NCBI GenBank assembly: GCA_023406965.1
Contig: JAEXTI010000298.1
Coordinates: forward strand, 1-14,424
Direction: 5' to 3'
Origin: Chloroflexota bacterium
GTDB taxonomy: Bacteria > Chloroflexota > Anaerolineae > Anaerolineales > Anaerolineaceae
DNA length: 14,424 bases
Under the pieces are notes generated by a model. That model searched no databases. It saw only the letters and a program-made list of their open reading frames with translations, and was not told the DNA's origin. This document shows, piece after piece, positions 1-5,944 of the stretch; positions within the stretch are counted from its first letter, which is position 1, and each line of letters starts with the position of its first letter. A program made the translations under genes and the position numbers.

Positions 1-49
1 CCAAATGCGCTATCCCTAATATTTGGCTCAGGATTTGGTTCTCTTCCAT
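1..49 (-). CDS. 5' end of a minus-strand gene cut by the window edge
   Basis: On the minus strand an ATG at 49-47 opens a frame with no stop for the 16 codons that remain, reading MEENQILSQILGIAHL. An AAAGGTGA ribosome-binding site lies about 6 nt before it (SD core at 60-56), which is the main support. The product cannot be identified from this fragment. The ATG sits in one arm of a 7-bp inverted repeat (46-52 / 69-75). The gene would be transcribed away from the DUF3105/DUF305 operon, in the same direction and downstream of it. Confidence 0.5.
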   Translation of the reverse strand, partial: MEENQILSQILGIAHL

Positions 50-75
50 CGGTTTCACCTTTTTTGTTCCGATGG
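46..75 (-). promoter_or_regulatory. Hairpin that would hold the start codon of the partial gene
   Basis: CCATCGG (46-52) and CCGATGG (69-75) are perfect inverted repeats separated by 16 nt. In the minus-strand mRNA the ATG lies inside the 3' arm and the ribosome-binding site lies in the loop, so folding would limit access to the start codon. Seven pairs is short, so a regulatory role is inference. Confidence 0.3.
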
Positions 76-126
76 TATCATTTCCTCTTACTTCGTGCTA
101 CTTTTCCCGTCTAAAACGGTAGAGCC

Positions 127-207
127 GCAAAATTCTTCCCCTCCCCCGGCAAAGCACCTAAGTGATTGATAAGCTTTGCCGCCGGGGGAGGGTAGGGTGG
201 GGGAAAC
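127..207 (+). repeat. 81-bp G-rich palindromic repeat, copy A
   Basis: This unit matches 13002-13082 over the same 81-bp length with about 12 differences by eye (roughly 85% identity). It has perfect 12-bp arms, CCCTCCCCCGGC (139-150) and GCCGGGGGAGGG (181-192), and an inner stem GGCAAAGC (148-155) / GCTTTGCC (173-180). It ends in the G-quadruplex-type run at 184-203, which is identical in both copies. Differences cluster in the loop while the arms are conserved, as expected for a REP-like element. It lies between the DUF305 gene and the partial gene at the left edge. Confidence 0.75.
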
Positions 208-226
208 TCACCCTACCCTCCCCCGG
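182..226. repeat. Perfect 18-bp inverted repeat downstream of the DUF305 gene
   Basis: CCGGGGGAGGGTAGGGTG (182-199) pairs perfectly with 209-226 across a 9-nt loop. It starts 13 bp past the DUF305 stop codon, so it could protect or end that transcript. It has no U-run on either side. Its left arm is the G-rich end of repeat copy A and its right arm looks like an inverted half copy of the same repeat. It is therefore called as part of a REP-like cluster rather than a classical terminator. Confidence 0.6.
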
Positions 227-239
227 ATTAGGAAGAGGG

Positions 240-953
240 CTAATGCCCTCCTGACTCGTGGGTCTCGGTGGTTTGCGGGGCGGCTTCGCCGTGACCCATA
301 TCCCTTTCCTCGGGCACGGGCGGATAGCCGCGCTGCTGCAATAACTCTTGCATGTAGTCCACCTCGCTGGATTGCGCCGCCACAATCGAGCGCGCCAGCG
401 CCACTACTTCGGGCCGTTTTGATTGATCCAAAACGGCCTCGGCCATTGTCACTCCGGCGCGGTGGTGAATGATCATCAATTCCAGAAAGAGAGCTTCGGC
501 TTCTGTGCCGCTCAGCTCGCGCAGTTGATTCATCTGCTCGGGCGAGGCCATGCCCGGCATTCGTCCGGTGGTGGGCATGCCCATCCATTCCATAGCCGGG
601 TTTGTACCGGCGATTGGATAGCCCCACACCGCCAGCCAGCCCTGCATCTGCCCGATTTGCGCCTGTTGGGTGAGGACGATGTCCAGCGCAAATAGTTTCA
701 AATCGGGGTCTTGGGTGCGGTCGCGCAGCAAATTGGCCATATCCACCGCCTGGGCGTGGTGTGTGAGCATGTCGCGCGTAAAGCCAACCTCGGGCGAGCC
801 CTCGCCTGGGCCTGAGGCCTGGCGCATGCCCATCCAATAGCCGAGTAAGCCGACGGCCAGTGCCAGTCCAGCCAGCAGCAATCCGGTCAGCGGGGTGAGG
901 CGCAGACCGTTTTCAGAGGATGGTTGTTCTACAGTCAATGGTTCGTTATCCAC
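240..953 (-). CDS. DUF305 family membrane-anchored protein, possibly metal-binding
   Basis: This 237-residue protein has one N-terminal membrane segment (about residues 19-43) and an outside alpha-helical domain of the DUF305 type. The family marks are two His-His pairs in helices, DMLTHHAQAVDMA (61-73) and MIIHHRAGVTMA (160-171). The middle is rich in Met (MEWMGM, RMPGM, 121-135) and the C-terminus in His (MGHGE...HESGGH). DUF305 proteins are ferritin-like helical bundles, often found near copper or other metal genes; metal binding here is inference. The start is GTG at 953-951, 7 nt after an AGGA that overlaps the stop codon of the DUF3105 gene, so the two are probably translationally coupled. 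Confidence 0.85.
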   Translation of the reverse strand: MDNEPLTVEQPSSENGLRLTPLTGLLLAGLALAVGLLGYWMGMRQASGPGEGSPEVGFTRDMLTHHAQAVDMANLLRDRTQDPDLKLFALDIVLTQQAQIGQMQGWLAVWGYPIAGTNPAMEWMGMPTTGRMPGMASPEQMNQLRELSGTEAEALFLELMIIHHRAGVTMAEAVLDQSKRPEVVALARSIVAAQSSEVDYMQELLQQRGYPPVPEERDMGHGEAAPQTTETHESGGH

Positions 954-962
954 AGCAGCATC

Positions 963-1568
963 CTATCCTGGTTTTCCAACCCCGCCGGTGCAGGCGGCGC
1001 CCGGCTCGGGACCCAGCGGGTTCTGCTCATACTTGCGGATGAAGGTCAGCAGGCGGGGGTCGTCGGCCTGTTCCAGTTGCACCTGGTAGCCCCAGGCCGA
1101 AGCCACGATGGGGGCGGGCAGGCCAGGATAGGGGCTGAGCAGGCGGTAGCCGCTGCGGCGGGTCAGGGATTGTAACTGCTCGAGTTGATCCGCGGGCAGG
1201 TCGGGCTGGTAGGTGATCCAGATGGCGCCGTGCTCCAGGGAGTGGACAGCGTTCTCGTTTTGCACCGGCTGGCTATACACGCCGCAGTTCTGCCAGGCGG
1301 GGTTGTGCTGCCCGCCCGCCGGGGGATTTTGGGCATAGGCAACCAGGCCGTTGGTGTGGCCCCGTTCCAGGTTTTCAAAAGCGAGCAGGCCCTGGATGGA
1401 GGCGGTGGAGGCGTTGGCCTGGTTGGAGGCGACGAGAATGCCCAGCACGAGCACGACCGCGAACAGGGCAATCCCGCCGATGACGGGCAGGAGGTTGCTC
1501 TGCGAGCGTTTTTTCTGCCGCGCAGAGCTTTTGGTGGAAAAATTTTTCTTGCGATCAGTCGATTTCAT
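963..1568 (-). CDS. DUF3105 domain membrane-anchored protein
   Basis: This 201-residue protein has a basic cytoplasmic tail, one membrane segment (about 27-48) and an extracytoplasmic DUF3105 domain. The family signature is clear: PPAGGQHNPAWQNCGVY (82-98) and VHSLEHGAIWITY (108-120). Two cysteines, C95 and C193, could form a disulfide. The function of DUF3105 is not established. The frame is open up to 1652, but that longest start lies inside the promoter at 1624-1652. The ATG at 1568 is chosen because AGGA sits 5 nt before it; ATG 1580 is the alternative. It is the first gene of a two-gene operon with the DUF305 gene 9 bp downstream. Confidence 0.83.
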   Translation of the reverse strand: MKSTDRKKNFSTKSSARQKKRSQSNLLPVIGGIALFAVVLVLGILVASNQANASTASIQGLLAFENLERGHTNGLVAYAQNPPAGGQHNPAWQNCGVYSQPVQNENAVHSLEHGAIWITYQPDLPADQLEQLQSLTRRSGYRLLSPYPGLPAPIVASAWGYQVQLEQADDPRLLTFIRKYEQNPLGPEPGAACTGGVGKPG

Positions 1569-1623
1569 GATGTTCCTCATAGTGTGGGCGAGGCCTGTGT
1601 GAATGGCGGGCCGAGCCTGGCTA

Positions 1624-1652
1624 TTTATAACAAAAATTAACCAATAAGGCAA
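1624..1652 (-). promoter_or_regulatory. Sigma70-type promoter of the DUF3105-DUF305 operon
   Basis: On the minus strand, TTGCCT (1652-1647) and TATAAA (1629-1624) are separated by exactly 17 bp. Transcription would start near 1617 and give a leader of about 50 nt before the ATG at 1568. Good hexamers, ideal spacing and the position between divergent genes support the call. Confidence 0.6.
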
Positions 1653-1736
1653 ATTTTATCGTAAAACCTTGCCCGTCCATCGGGTCAAGCGAGCGCGGGT
1701 GGGGAGCACGCCTGAGGCGAACCGCTGGAATATGGG

Positions 1737-1742
1737 TATAAT
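1737..1742 (+). promoter_or_regulatory. Perfect -10 element (TATAAT) just before the ABC-kinase fusion gene
   Basis: TATAAT at 1737-1742 ends 9 bp before the ATG at 1752. A start of transcription 7-9 bp downstream would fall at or next to the ATG, giving a leaderless or near-leaderless mRNA. No Shine-Dalgarno sequence precedes the ATG, which fits. No good -35 hexamer is seen at 17 bp spacing. Confidence 0.5.
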
Positions 1743-1751
1743 CTGGTGTAT

Positions 1752-3404
1752 ATGGAACCTCTTTTGCAGGTTAGAAACATTTCCAAATCCTTCGGCGCGT
1801 TACCCATTCTCCAGCGGGTGAATTTTGATGTTCACCGCGGCGAGGTGGTTGGTCTGACGGGCAGCATCGGCTCGGGCAAGTCCGTATTAATGATGATGCT
1901 GGCGGGCCTCTACGAGCCGGATGGCGGTGAAATTCACTTTAACAATAAGCGGCTGACCTGGCCTTTTTCGGCGCAATCGTTGGGCATTGGGGTCATTCAC
2001 CAACGCCCCGCGCTGGTGGAGCATTTTGACGTGGTCAGCAACATCTTTTTGGGCAGCGAAATTGGTTGGCCCCAAAAGGGTCTTGGCTCGCTGCGCATTC
2101 TTGACTTTGACCGGATGAACGTGCAGGCTTTGCACATTCTGGCGCGCCTGGGCGTGCAGGTTGATTCGCTGCAATCCAAGGTCTCCGAGCTTTCTTTCGA
2201 GCAGCGCCAATTGATTGCCATTGCCCGCGTGCTCACTTTTCCGGCGCAGATGTACATTATCGATGAGCCCAACATGCTGCTCAGCTACCTCAACCAGCAG
2301 CGTTTGTTTAACCTTATTCAGAACTGGCAGCATCAAGGCTTTGGCGTGTTGTTCAGCAGCAATAACCTCGATCACCTTTTTGCCGTGACGGATCGGATTG
2401 TGGTGCTGCACCAGACCCACATTGTGGCCGACCTGCGCACCGATGAGGCGACGCGCGAGGATGTGGTGAACCTGCTGCTGGGCGGTGAAATTGCTGAGCA
2501 AGCGGCACCGACCATCTGGAATTTTGATAGCTATGACGATTTTCGCAAGAACACCGAACGGTTGCGCTTTCATCAGATGCTGTTGGAAAAAAACCTGGCC
2601 GGTGAGGATAGCCTGAACCGTCAGTTGACCAAGCAGTTGGCCGACCAGGTACAGATTCTGGATCAAATGAACACTGCCCTGCTCGAGGCGCAGCGCCGCC
2701 TGCTGACCGAGCGTGAGGAAGAGCGCAAGCGCCTTTCGCGCGAGTTGCATGATCAGGTCATTCAAGATCTGCTGAGCATCAACTACGAATTGGAAGGTTT
2801 GGAACTGGAAACGGGGATTTCCGGTGAACTGGCCAATAACCTATCCGAAGTCCGGCAAGGCATTCGCGCGCTGGTCACCAGCCTGCGCCAGATTTGCGGC
2901 ACGCTGCGCCCACTGACCATTGACAGCCTTGGGCTGGGCGCCGCGTTACAGTCCTTTGTGCGCGATTGGTCGGCACGCTGGGATATTCAGGTGGATCTTG
3001 ACTTGGATGAGAACCTGGGGCGGATGCCCGAAGCCACCGAGATGTCCATCTTCCGCATTATTCAAGAAGGCTTAACGAATGTCCGCCGCCACGCGCAAGC
3101 CACCCGAGTGCAGATCAGTTTGCAACATTCCACGCCGCGTTCGCTGTCCATTTCCCTGCGGGACAACGGCAAGGGTATTAGCGAAGATTTTGATTTGGCC
3201 AACATGGCCGCCGACGGCCATTATGGCTTACAGGGGATCAGCGAACGGGTGGCGTTGTTGGGGGGGCGTTTCCGACTGCAAGGGCAGCCGGAGGGCGGGT
3301 TGGCGCTGTTGGTCGAAATTCCTCACCCTAGGGTGGGTGTGGAAATCGAATCGGCCAGCCGCAAGCCGCAGAAAACTTCTCGCAAGCGCAGCGTAGTTCG
3401 CTGA
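1752..3404 (+). CDS. Fusion of degenerate sugar-type ABC ATPase and NarL-type histidine kinase
   Basis: This 550-residue cytoplasmic protein joins two modules. Residues about 1-248 form one ABC domain of the monosaccharide-importer type: Walker A GSIGSGKS (37-44), Q-loop VIHQR, Walker B MYIIDEP with D171/E172. The signature is LSFEQ (147-151) instead of LSxGQ, and the H-loop His is Asn204 (FSSNNLDHL), so nucleotide binding is likely kept while hydrolysis is doubtful. Residues about 260-325 form a charged helical linker. Then come HisKA_3 with RELHDQ (phosphoacceptor H333) and HATPase_c with an N-box (EGLTN, N443), DNGKG (471-475) and GLQGISER, all intact. The tail is basic. There is no membrane segment and no receiver domain, and no response regulator gene is in the window. 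GTG 1746 is an alternative start; ATG 1752 fits the -10 element better. The divergent neighbour is the DUF3105 operon and the next gene is the sugar-binding protein, which suggests a role in controlling or sensing the transporter. Confidence 0.88.
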   Translation: MEPLLQVRNISKSFGALPILQRVNFDVHRGEVVGLTGSIGSGKSVLMMMLAGLYEPDGGEIHFNNKRLTWPFSAQSLGIGVIHQRPALVEHFDVVSNIFLGSEIGWPQKGLGSLRILDFDRMNVQALHILARLGVQVDSLQSKVSELSFEQRQLIAIARVLTFPAQMYIIDEPNMLLSYLNQQRLFNLIQNWQHQGFGVLFSSNNLDHLFAVTDRIVVLHQTHIVADLRTDEATREDVVNLLLGGEIAEQAAPTIWNFDSYDDFRKNTERLRFHQMLLEKNLAGEDSLNRQLTKQLADQVQILDQMNTALLEAQRRLLTEREEERKRLSRELHDQVIQDLLSINYELEGLELETGISGELANNLSEVRQGIRALVTSLRQICGTLRPLTIDSLGLGAALQSFVRDWSARWDIQVDLDLDENLGRMPEATEMSIFRIIQEGLTNVRRHAQATRVQISLQHSTPRSLSISLRDNGKGISEDFDLANMAADGHYGLQGISERVALLGGRFRLQGQPEGGLALLVEIPHPRVGVEIESASRKPQKTSRKRSVVR

Positions 3405-3435
3405 GTCCCTATCCTAAAATTATTGGGGGAGGTCG

Positions 3436-3486
3436 CGATTTTGAGGTTTTTGCGTGTGCTTCGCACCCGCAAAAACCTCAAAATCG
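3436..3486 (+). terminator. Long hairpin after the ABC-kinase fusion gene
   Basis: An 18-bp perfect stem (3436-3453 with 3469-3486) continues through a nearly paired GTGTGC/GCACCC tip to a 3-nt loop, about 23 pairs in all. It starts 31 bp past the stop codon. The trailing sequence TTGTTCTT is only moderately U-rich on the plus strand, so termination efficiency is uncertain. Confidence 0.6.
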
Positions 3487-3514
3487 TTGTTCTTCCAAAT
3501 TCTTAACCACCCGG

Positions 3515-3573
3515 TAGGGGGGAATCCCCCTATGCAGGTGAGGGTAAATGATGAGACGTCCTCACCTCTTTTT
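3515..3573 (+). terminator. Two further hairpins ending in a T-run, upstream of the sugar-binding protein gene
   Basis: TAGGGGG (3515-3521) pairs with CCCCCTA (3526-3532). AGGTGAGG (3536-3543) then pairs with CCTCACCT (3560-3567), and CTTTTT follows at once. The second hairpin has the form of an intrinsic terminator. It could insulate the transporter operon from the kinase gene, or act as an attenuator if transcription starts further upstream. Confidence 0.5.
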
Positions 3574-3576
3574 CGT

Positions 3577-3597
3577 TAGAATGAAACTTGTAAGTTT
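3577..3597 (+). promoter_or_regulatory. Candidate -10 box and palindromic operator of the transporter operon
   Basis: TAGAAT (3577-3582) matches the -10 consensus at 5 of 6 positions. It is followed by the perfect palindrome AAACTT-GT-AAGTTT (3584-3597), which would cover the start of transcription near 3589, a usual place for a repressor site. The -35 region is weak, so the promoter call is tentative. The mRNA would carry the strong AAGGAGG ribosome-binding site at 3628-3634. Confidence 0.35.
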
Positions 3598-3642
3598 GTA
3601 TCCCCCTATTTTCTTTGTGAATCGAACAAGGAGGTTCGAGAG

Positions 3643-5826
3643 ATGAAGAAGTCAATCCTTATGTTGGTTGCGCTCTTCTCGATCGCGGCGATGGTGCTGT
3701 CTGCTTGCCAGCCCACCCCCACCCCGGTCGCCCAAGAGCCAGGTGCTGCTACCGCAGCCCCCGCCGGGAAGCTGAGTGTAGGTATCGTTCTTCCCACCAA
3801 GGACGAGCCCCGCTGGATCCAGGACGAGACCCGTTTCAAAGAGCTGCTCACCGCAGCGGGATACGACGTCCAAATCCTGTTCAGCCAGGGTGACTCGGCC
3901 AAAGAGAAAGAGAATGTTGAATCTCTGGTTAGCCAGGGCATTCAGGTTCTCATTATCTGCCCGCAGGACGGTACCGCCGCCGCCGCCGCGGCTGAAGCCG
4001 CCAAGGCTGCCGGCGTGAAAGTCATTTCGTATGATCGCCTGATCCGTGACACCGACGCCGTGGATTACTACGTGACCTTCGACAGCGTAGCTGTTGGTGA
4101 GGCATGGGGTGATTACCTGGTGGCAAATGCGACCGGCACGGGTAACAACCTGTACTTGTACGCTGGCGCTGCTTCCGACAACAACGCGTTCCTGTTCTTC
4201 GAAGGCGCATGGAATGTTCTGCAGCCCAAGATCGCCGACGGCACATTCGTGATCAAGAACTCGAGCGAAGCGATTGCCCTGCAAGACAAGGCGACCCTGA
4301 CTCGCGAAGAGATGGCTAAGATCATCGGCCAGGTGACCACCGAGTGGAAGTTTGACGTGGCCAAGAACCTGGCGGAAGCCAACCTGACCTCTGCCAAGGT
4401 GGAGGACAAGGGCACCGTATTCATTCTGGCCCCCAATGACGGTACTGCTCGCTCGATCGCCGATGCCTTCGCCGCCGACAAGGACGTGACCAAGTACTTC
4501 GTCACCGGCCAGGACGCCGAAAAGGCTTCCGTCCAGTACATCATCGACGGCAAGCAGTCCATGACCGTCCTCAAGGACGTCCGCACCCTGGTGAGCGATG
4601 CCTTCAATGCGGCAGTTGCTTACCTCAAGGGCGGCTCTCCTGAGCAGACCACCACCTACAACAACGGCAAAATTGATGTTCCCGCCAAGCCGTCTGCGAT
4701 CGTGACGGTCACCAAAGACAACGTCAAGGAAGCCATTGTTGACTCCGGTTACTATCCTGCTTCCGACTTCACCGGTTTGGATGGCGCTGCCGAACCTGCT
4801 CCTGCCGTCACCGGCAAGGTTGGCATCGTTCTTCCCACCAAGGACGAGCCCCGCTGGATCCAGGACGAGACCCGCTTCAAAGATGCTTTGACGGCCGCTG
4901 GGTACGATGTTCAGATCCTGTTCAGCCAGGGTGACTCGGCCAAAGAGAAAGAGAATGTTGAATCTCTGATCAGCCAGGGCATTCAGGTTCTCATTATCTG
5001 CCCGCAGGACGGCACTGCCGCCGCCGCCGCCGCTGAGGCCGCCAAAGCCGCAGGCGTGAAAGTCATCTCGTATGATCGCCTGATCCGCGAAACCGACGCC
5101 GTGGATTATTACGTGACCTTCGACAGCGTGGCTGTTGGTGAGGCATGGGGTGATTACCTGGTGGCAAATGCGACCGGCACGGGCAACCCCCTGTACCTGT
5201 ACGCTGGCGCTGCTTCCGACAACAACGCGTTCCTGTTCTTCGAAGGCGCGTGGAATGTTCTGCAGCCCAAGATCGCCGATGGCACATTTGTGGTCAAGAA
5301 CTCGAGCGAGGCGATTGTCCTGCAAGACAAGGCGACCCTGACCCGCGAAGAGATGGCCAAGATCATCGGCCAGGTGACCACCGAGTGGAAGTTTGACGTG
5401 GCCAAGAACCTGGCGGAAGCCAACCTGACCGCCGCCAAGGCCGAGGATAAGGGCACCGTGTTCATTCTGGCCCCGAACGATGGCACCGCTCGCTCGATCG
5501 CCGATGCCTTCGCCGCCGACAGCGATGTGACCAAGTACTATGTCACTGGCCAGGACGCTGAAAAGGCTTCTGTCCAGTACATCATCGACGGCAAGCAGTC
5601 CATGACCGTCCTCAAGGACGTCCGCACCCTGGTGGCCGACGCCATTACCGCGGCGGTTGCTTACCTGCAGGGTGGAACTCCTGAGCAGACCAACACCTAT
5701 AACAACGGCAAGATTGACGTTCCCGCCAAGCCGTCTGCTATCGTGACGGTCACCATTGAGAATGTCAAGGCAGCCATCGTCGACTCCGGCTACTATCCGG
5801 CTTCCGATTTCACCGGCCTGCCGTAA
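3643..5826 (+). CDS. Tandem-duplicated ChvE-like sugar-binding lipoprotein
   Basis: This 727-residue lipoprotein is predicted to capture monosaccharides outside the cell for the MmsA/MmsB importer. It has a signal peptide with lipobox LSAC (acceptor Cys22), a Pro/Thr-rich tether (23-42) and two full periplasmic-binding domains, residues about 43-380 and 393-727. They are joined by a 12-residue Ala/Pro linker. Each domain has the ChvE-family motifs PTKDEPRW, ISYDRLIR, DNNAFLFFEGAW, APNDGTA, TGQDAE and TVLKDVR. Single ChvE-like proteins are about 350 residues, so this is an in-frame duplication. I count about 20 substitutions over 333 aligned residues (about 94% identity). The second domain has no signal peptide or start signals of its own, so it is a real fusion in this assembly. 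AAGGAGG 8 nt before the ATG is a strong ribosome-binding site, as usual for abundant receptors. The exact sugar cannot be told. Confidence 0.93.
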   Translation: MKKSILMLVALFSIAAMVLSACQPTPTPVAQEPGAATAAPAGKLSVGIVLPTKDEPRWIQDETRFKELLTAAGYDVQILFSQGDSAKEKENVESLVSQGIQVLIICPQDGTAAAAAAEAAKAAGVKVISYDRLIRDTDAVDYYVTFDSVAVGEAWGDYLVANATGTGNNLYLYAGAASDNNAFLFFEGAWNVLQPKIADGTFVIKNSSEAIALQDKATLTREEMAKIIGQVTTEWKFDVAKNLAEANLTSAKVEDKGTVFILAPNDGTARSIADAFAADKDVTKYFVTGQDAEKASVQYIIDGKQSMTVLKDVRTLVSDAFNAAVAYLKGGSPEQTTTYNNGKIDVPAKPSAIVTVTKDNVKEAIVDSGYYPASDFTGLDGAAEPAPAVTGKVGIVLPTKDEPRWIQDETRFKDALTAAGYDVQILFSQGDSAKEKENVESLISQGIQVLIICPQDGTAAAAAAEAAKAAGVKVISYDRLIRETDAVDYYVTFDSVAVGEAWGDYLVANATGTGNPLYLYAGAASDNNAFLFFEGAWNVLQPKIADGTFVVKNSSEAIVLQDKATLTREEMAKIIGQVTTEWKFDVAKNLAEANLTAAKAEDKGTVFILAPNDGTARSIADAFAADSDVTKYYVTGQDAEKASVQYIIDGKQSMTVLKDVRTLVADAITAAVAYLQGGTPEQTNTYNNGKIDVPAKPSAIVTVTIENVKAAIVDSGYYPASDFTGLP
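3781..4779 (+). repeat. Tandem coding repeat, unit 1 of the sugar-binding protein
   Basis: This 999-bp unit encodes residues 47-379 and is repeated at 4822-5820 with a period of 1041 bp and no indel. DNA similarity is patchy. The stretch starting TTCAGCCAGGGTGACTCGGC is identical in both units for about 48 bp, while the preceding 35-40 bp differ at many positions. Confidence 0.9.
4822..5820 (+). repeat. Tandem coding repeat, unit 2 of the sugar-binding protein
   Basis: This is the second 999-bp unit, encoding residues 394-726 and followed by one Pro codon and the stop. Substitutions relative to unit 1 include EL to DA, N to P before LYLYAG, FN to IT and KD to IE. The motifs expected to form the sugar pocket are unchanged, so both domains may bind the same or a very similar ligand. 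Confidence 0.9.
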
Positions 5827-5841
5827 TCGCCCCCGGTTTGA

Positions 5842-5912
5842 GCGAAACATTTCGCCCATAGCGGAGTAAAATTAAAGGGCGAAACCAGTTTCTCTGAAAT
5901 TGGTTTCGCCCT
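5842..5912 (+). promoter_or_regulatory. Intercistronic hairpins between the binding-protein and ATPase genes
   Basis: A perfect 12-bp inverted repeat, AGGGCGAAACCA (5876-5887) with 5901-5912, extends inward by about five more pairs to a 3-nt loop. A smaller palindrome, GCGAAA-CA-TTTCGC, lies at 5842-5855. TTTCGCCC (5850-5857) can also pair with GGGCGAAA (5877-5884), so the structures are mutually exclusive. There is no U-run, so this is more likely an RNA-stability or partial-termination element that raises receptor level over the membrane parts. It ends 32 nt before the mmsA ATG. Confidence 0.6.
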
Positions 5913-5944
5913 CCTTCCGGAAAATCATTCATTGGAAGTCAATT

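Noticed and set aside
208..837. 209-codon minus-strand frame overlapping the DUF305 gene
   Set aside because: It lies in another frame of the same strand and has Arg/His/Gly-rich low-complexity translation, while the overlapping frame has the DUF305 motifs.
1887..2765. 292-codon minus-strand frame opposite the ABC-kinase gene
   Set aside because: The plus-strand frame has clear ABC and kinase motifs, while this one has none; it is a GC-driven shadow.
3781..5820. The 1041-bp period as a DNA satellite or mobile repeat
   Set aside because: The repeat is wholly coding, in frame, and each unit is one complete receptor domain; a domain duplication explains it.
3652..5859. 735-codon open frame on the minus strand opposite the sugar-binding protein gene
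   Set aside because: It is an antisense shadow: its protein repeats with the same 1041-bp period, is biased toward composition expected from the complement, and has no domain or ribosome-binding site.
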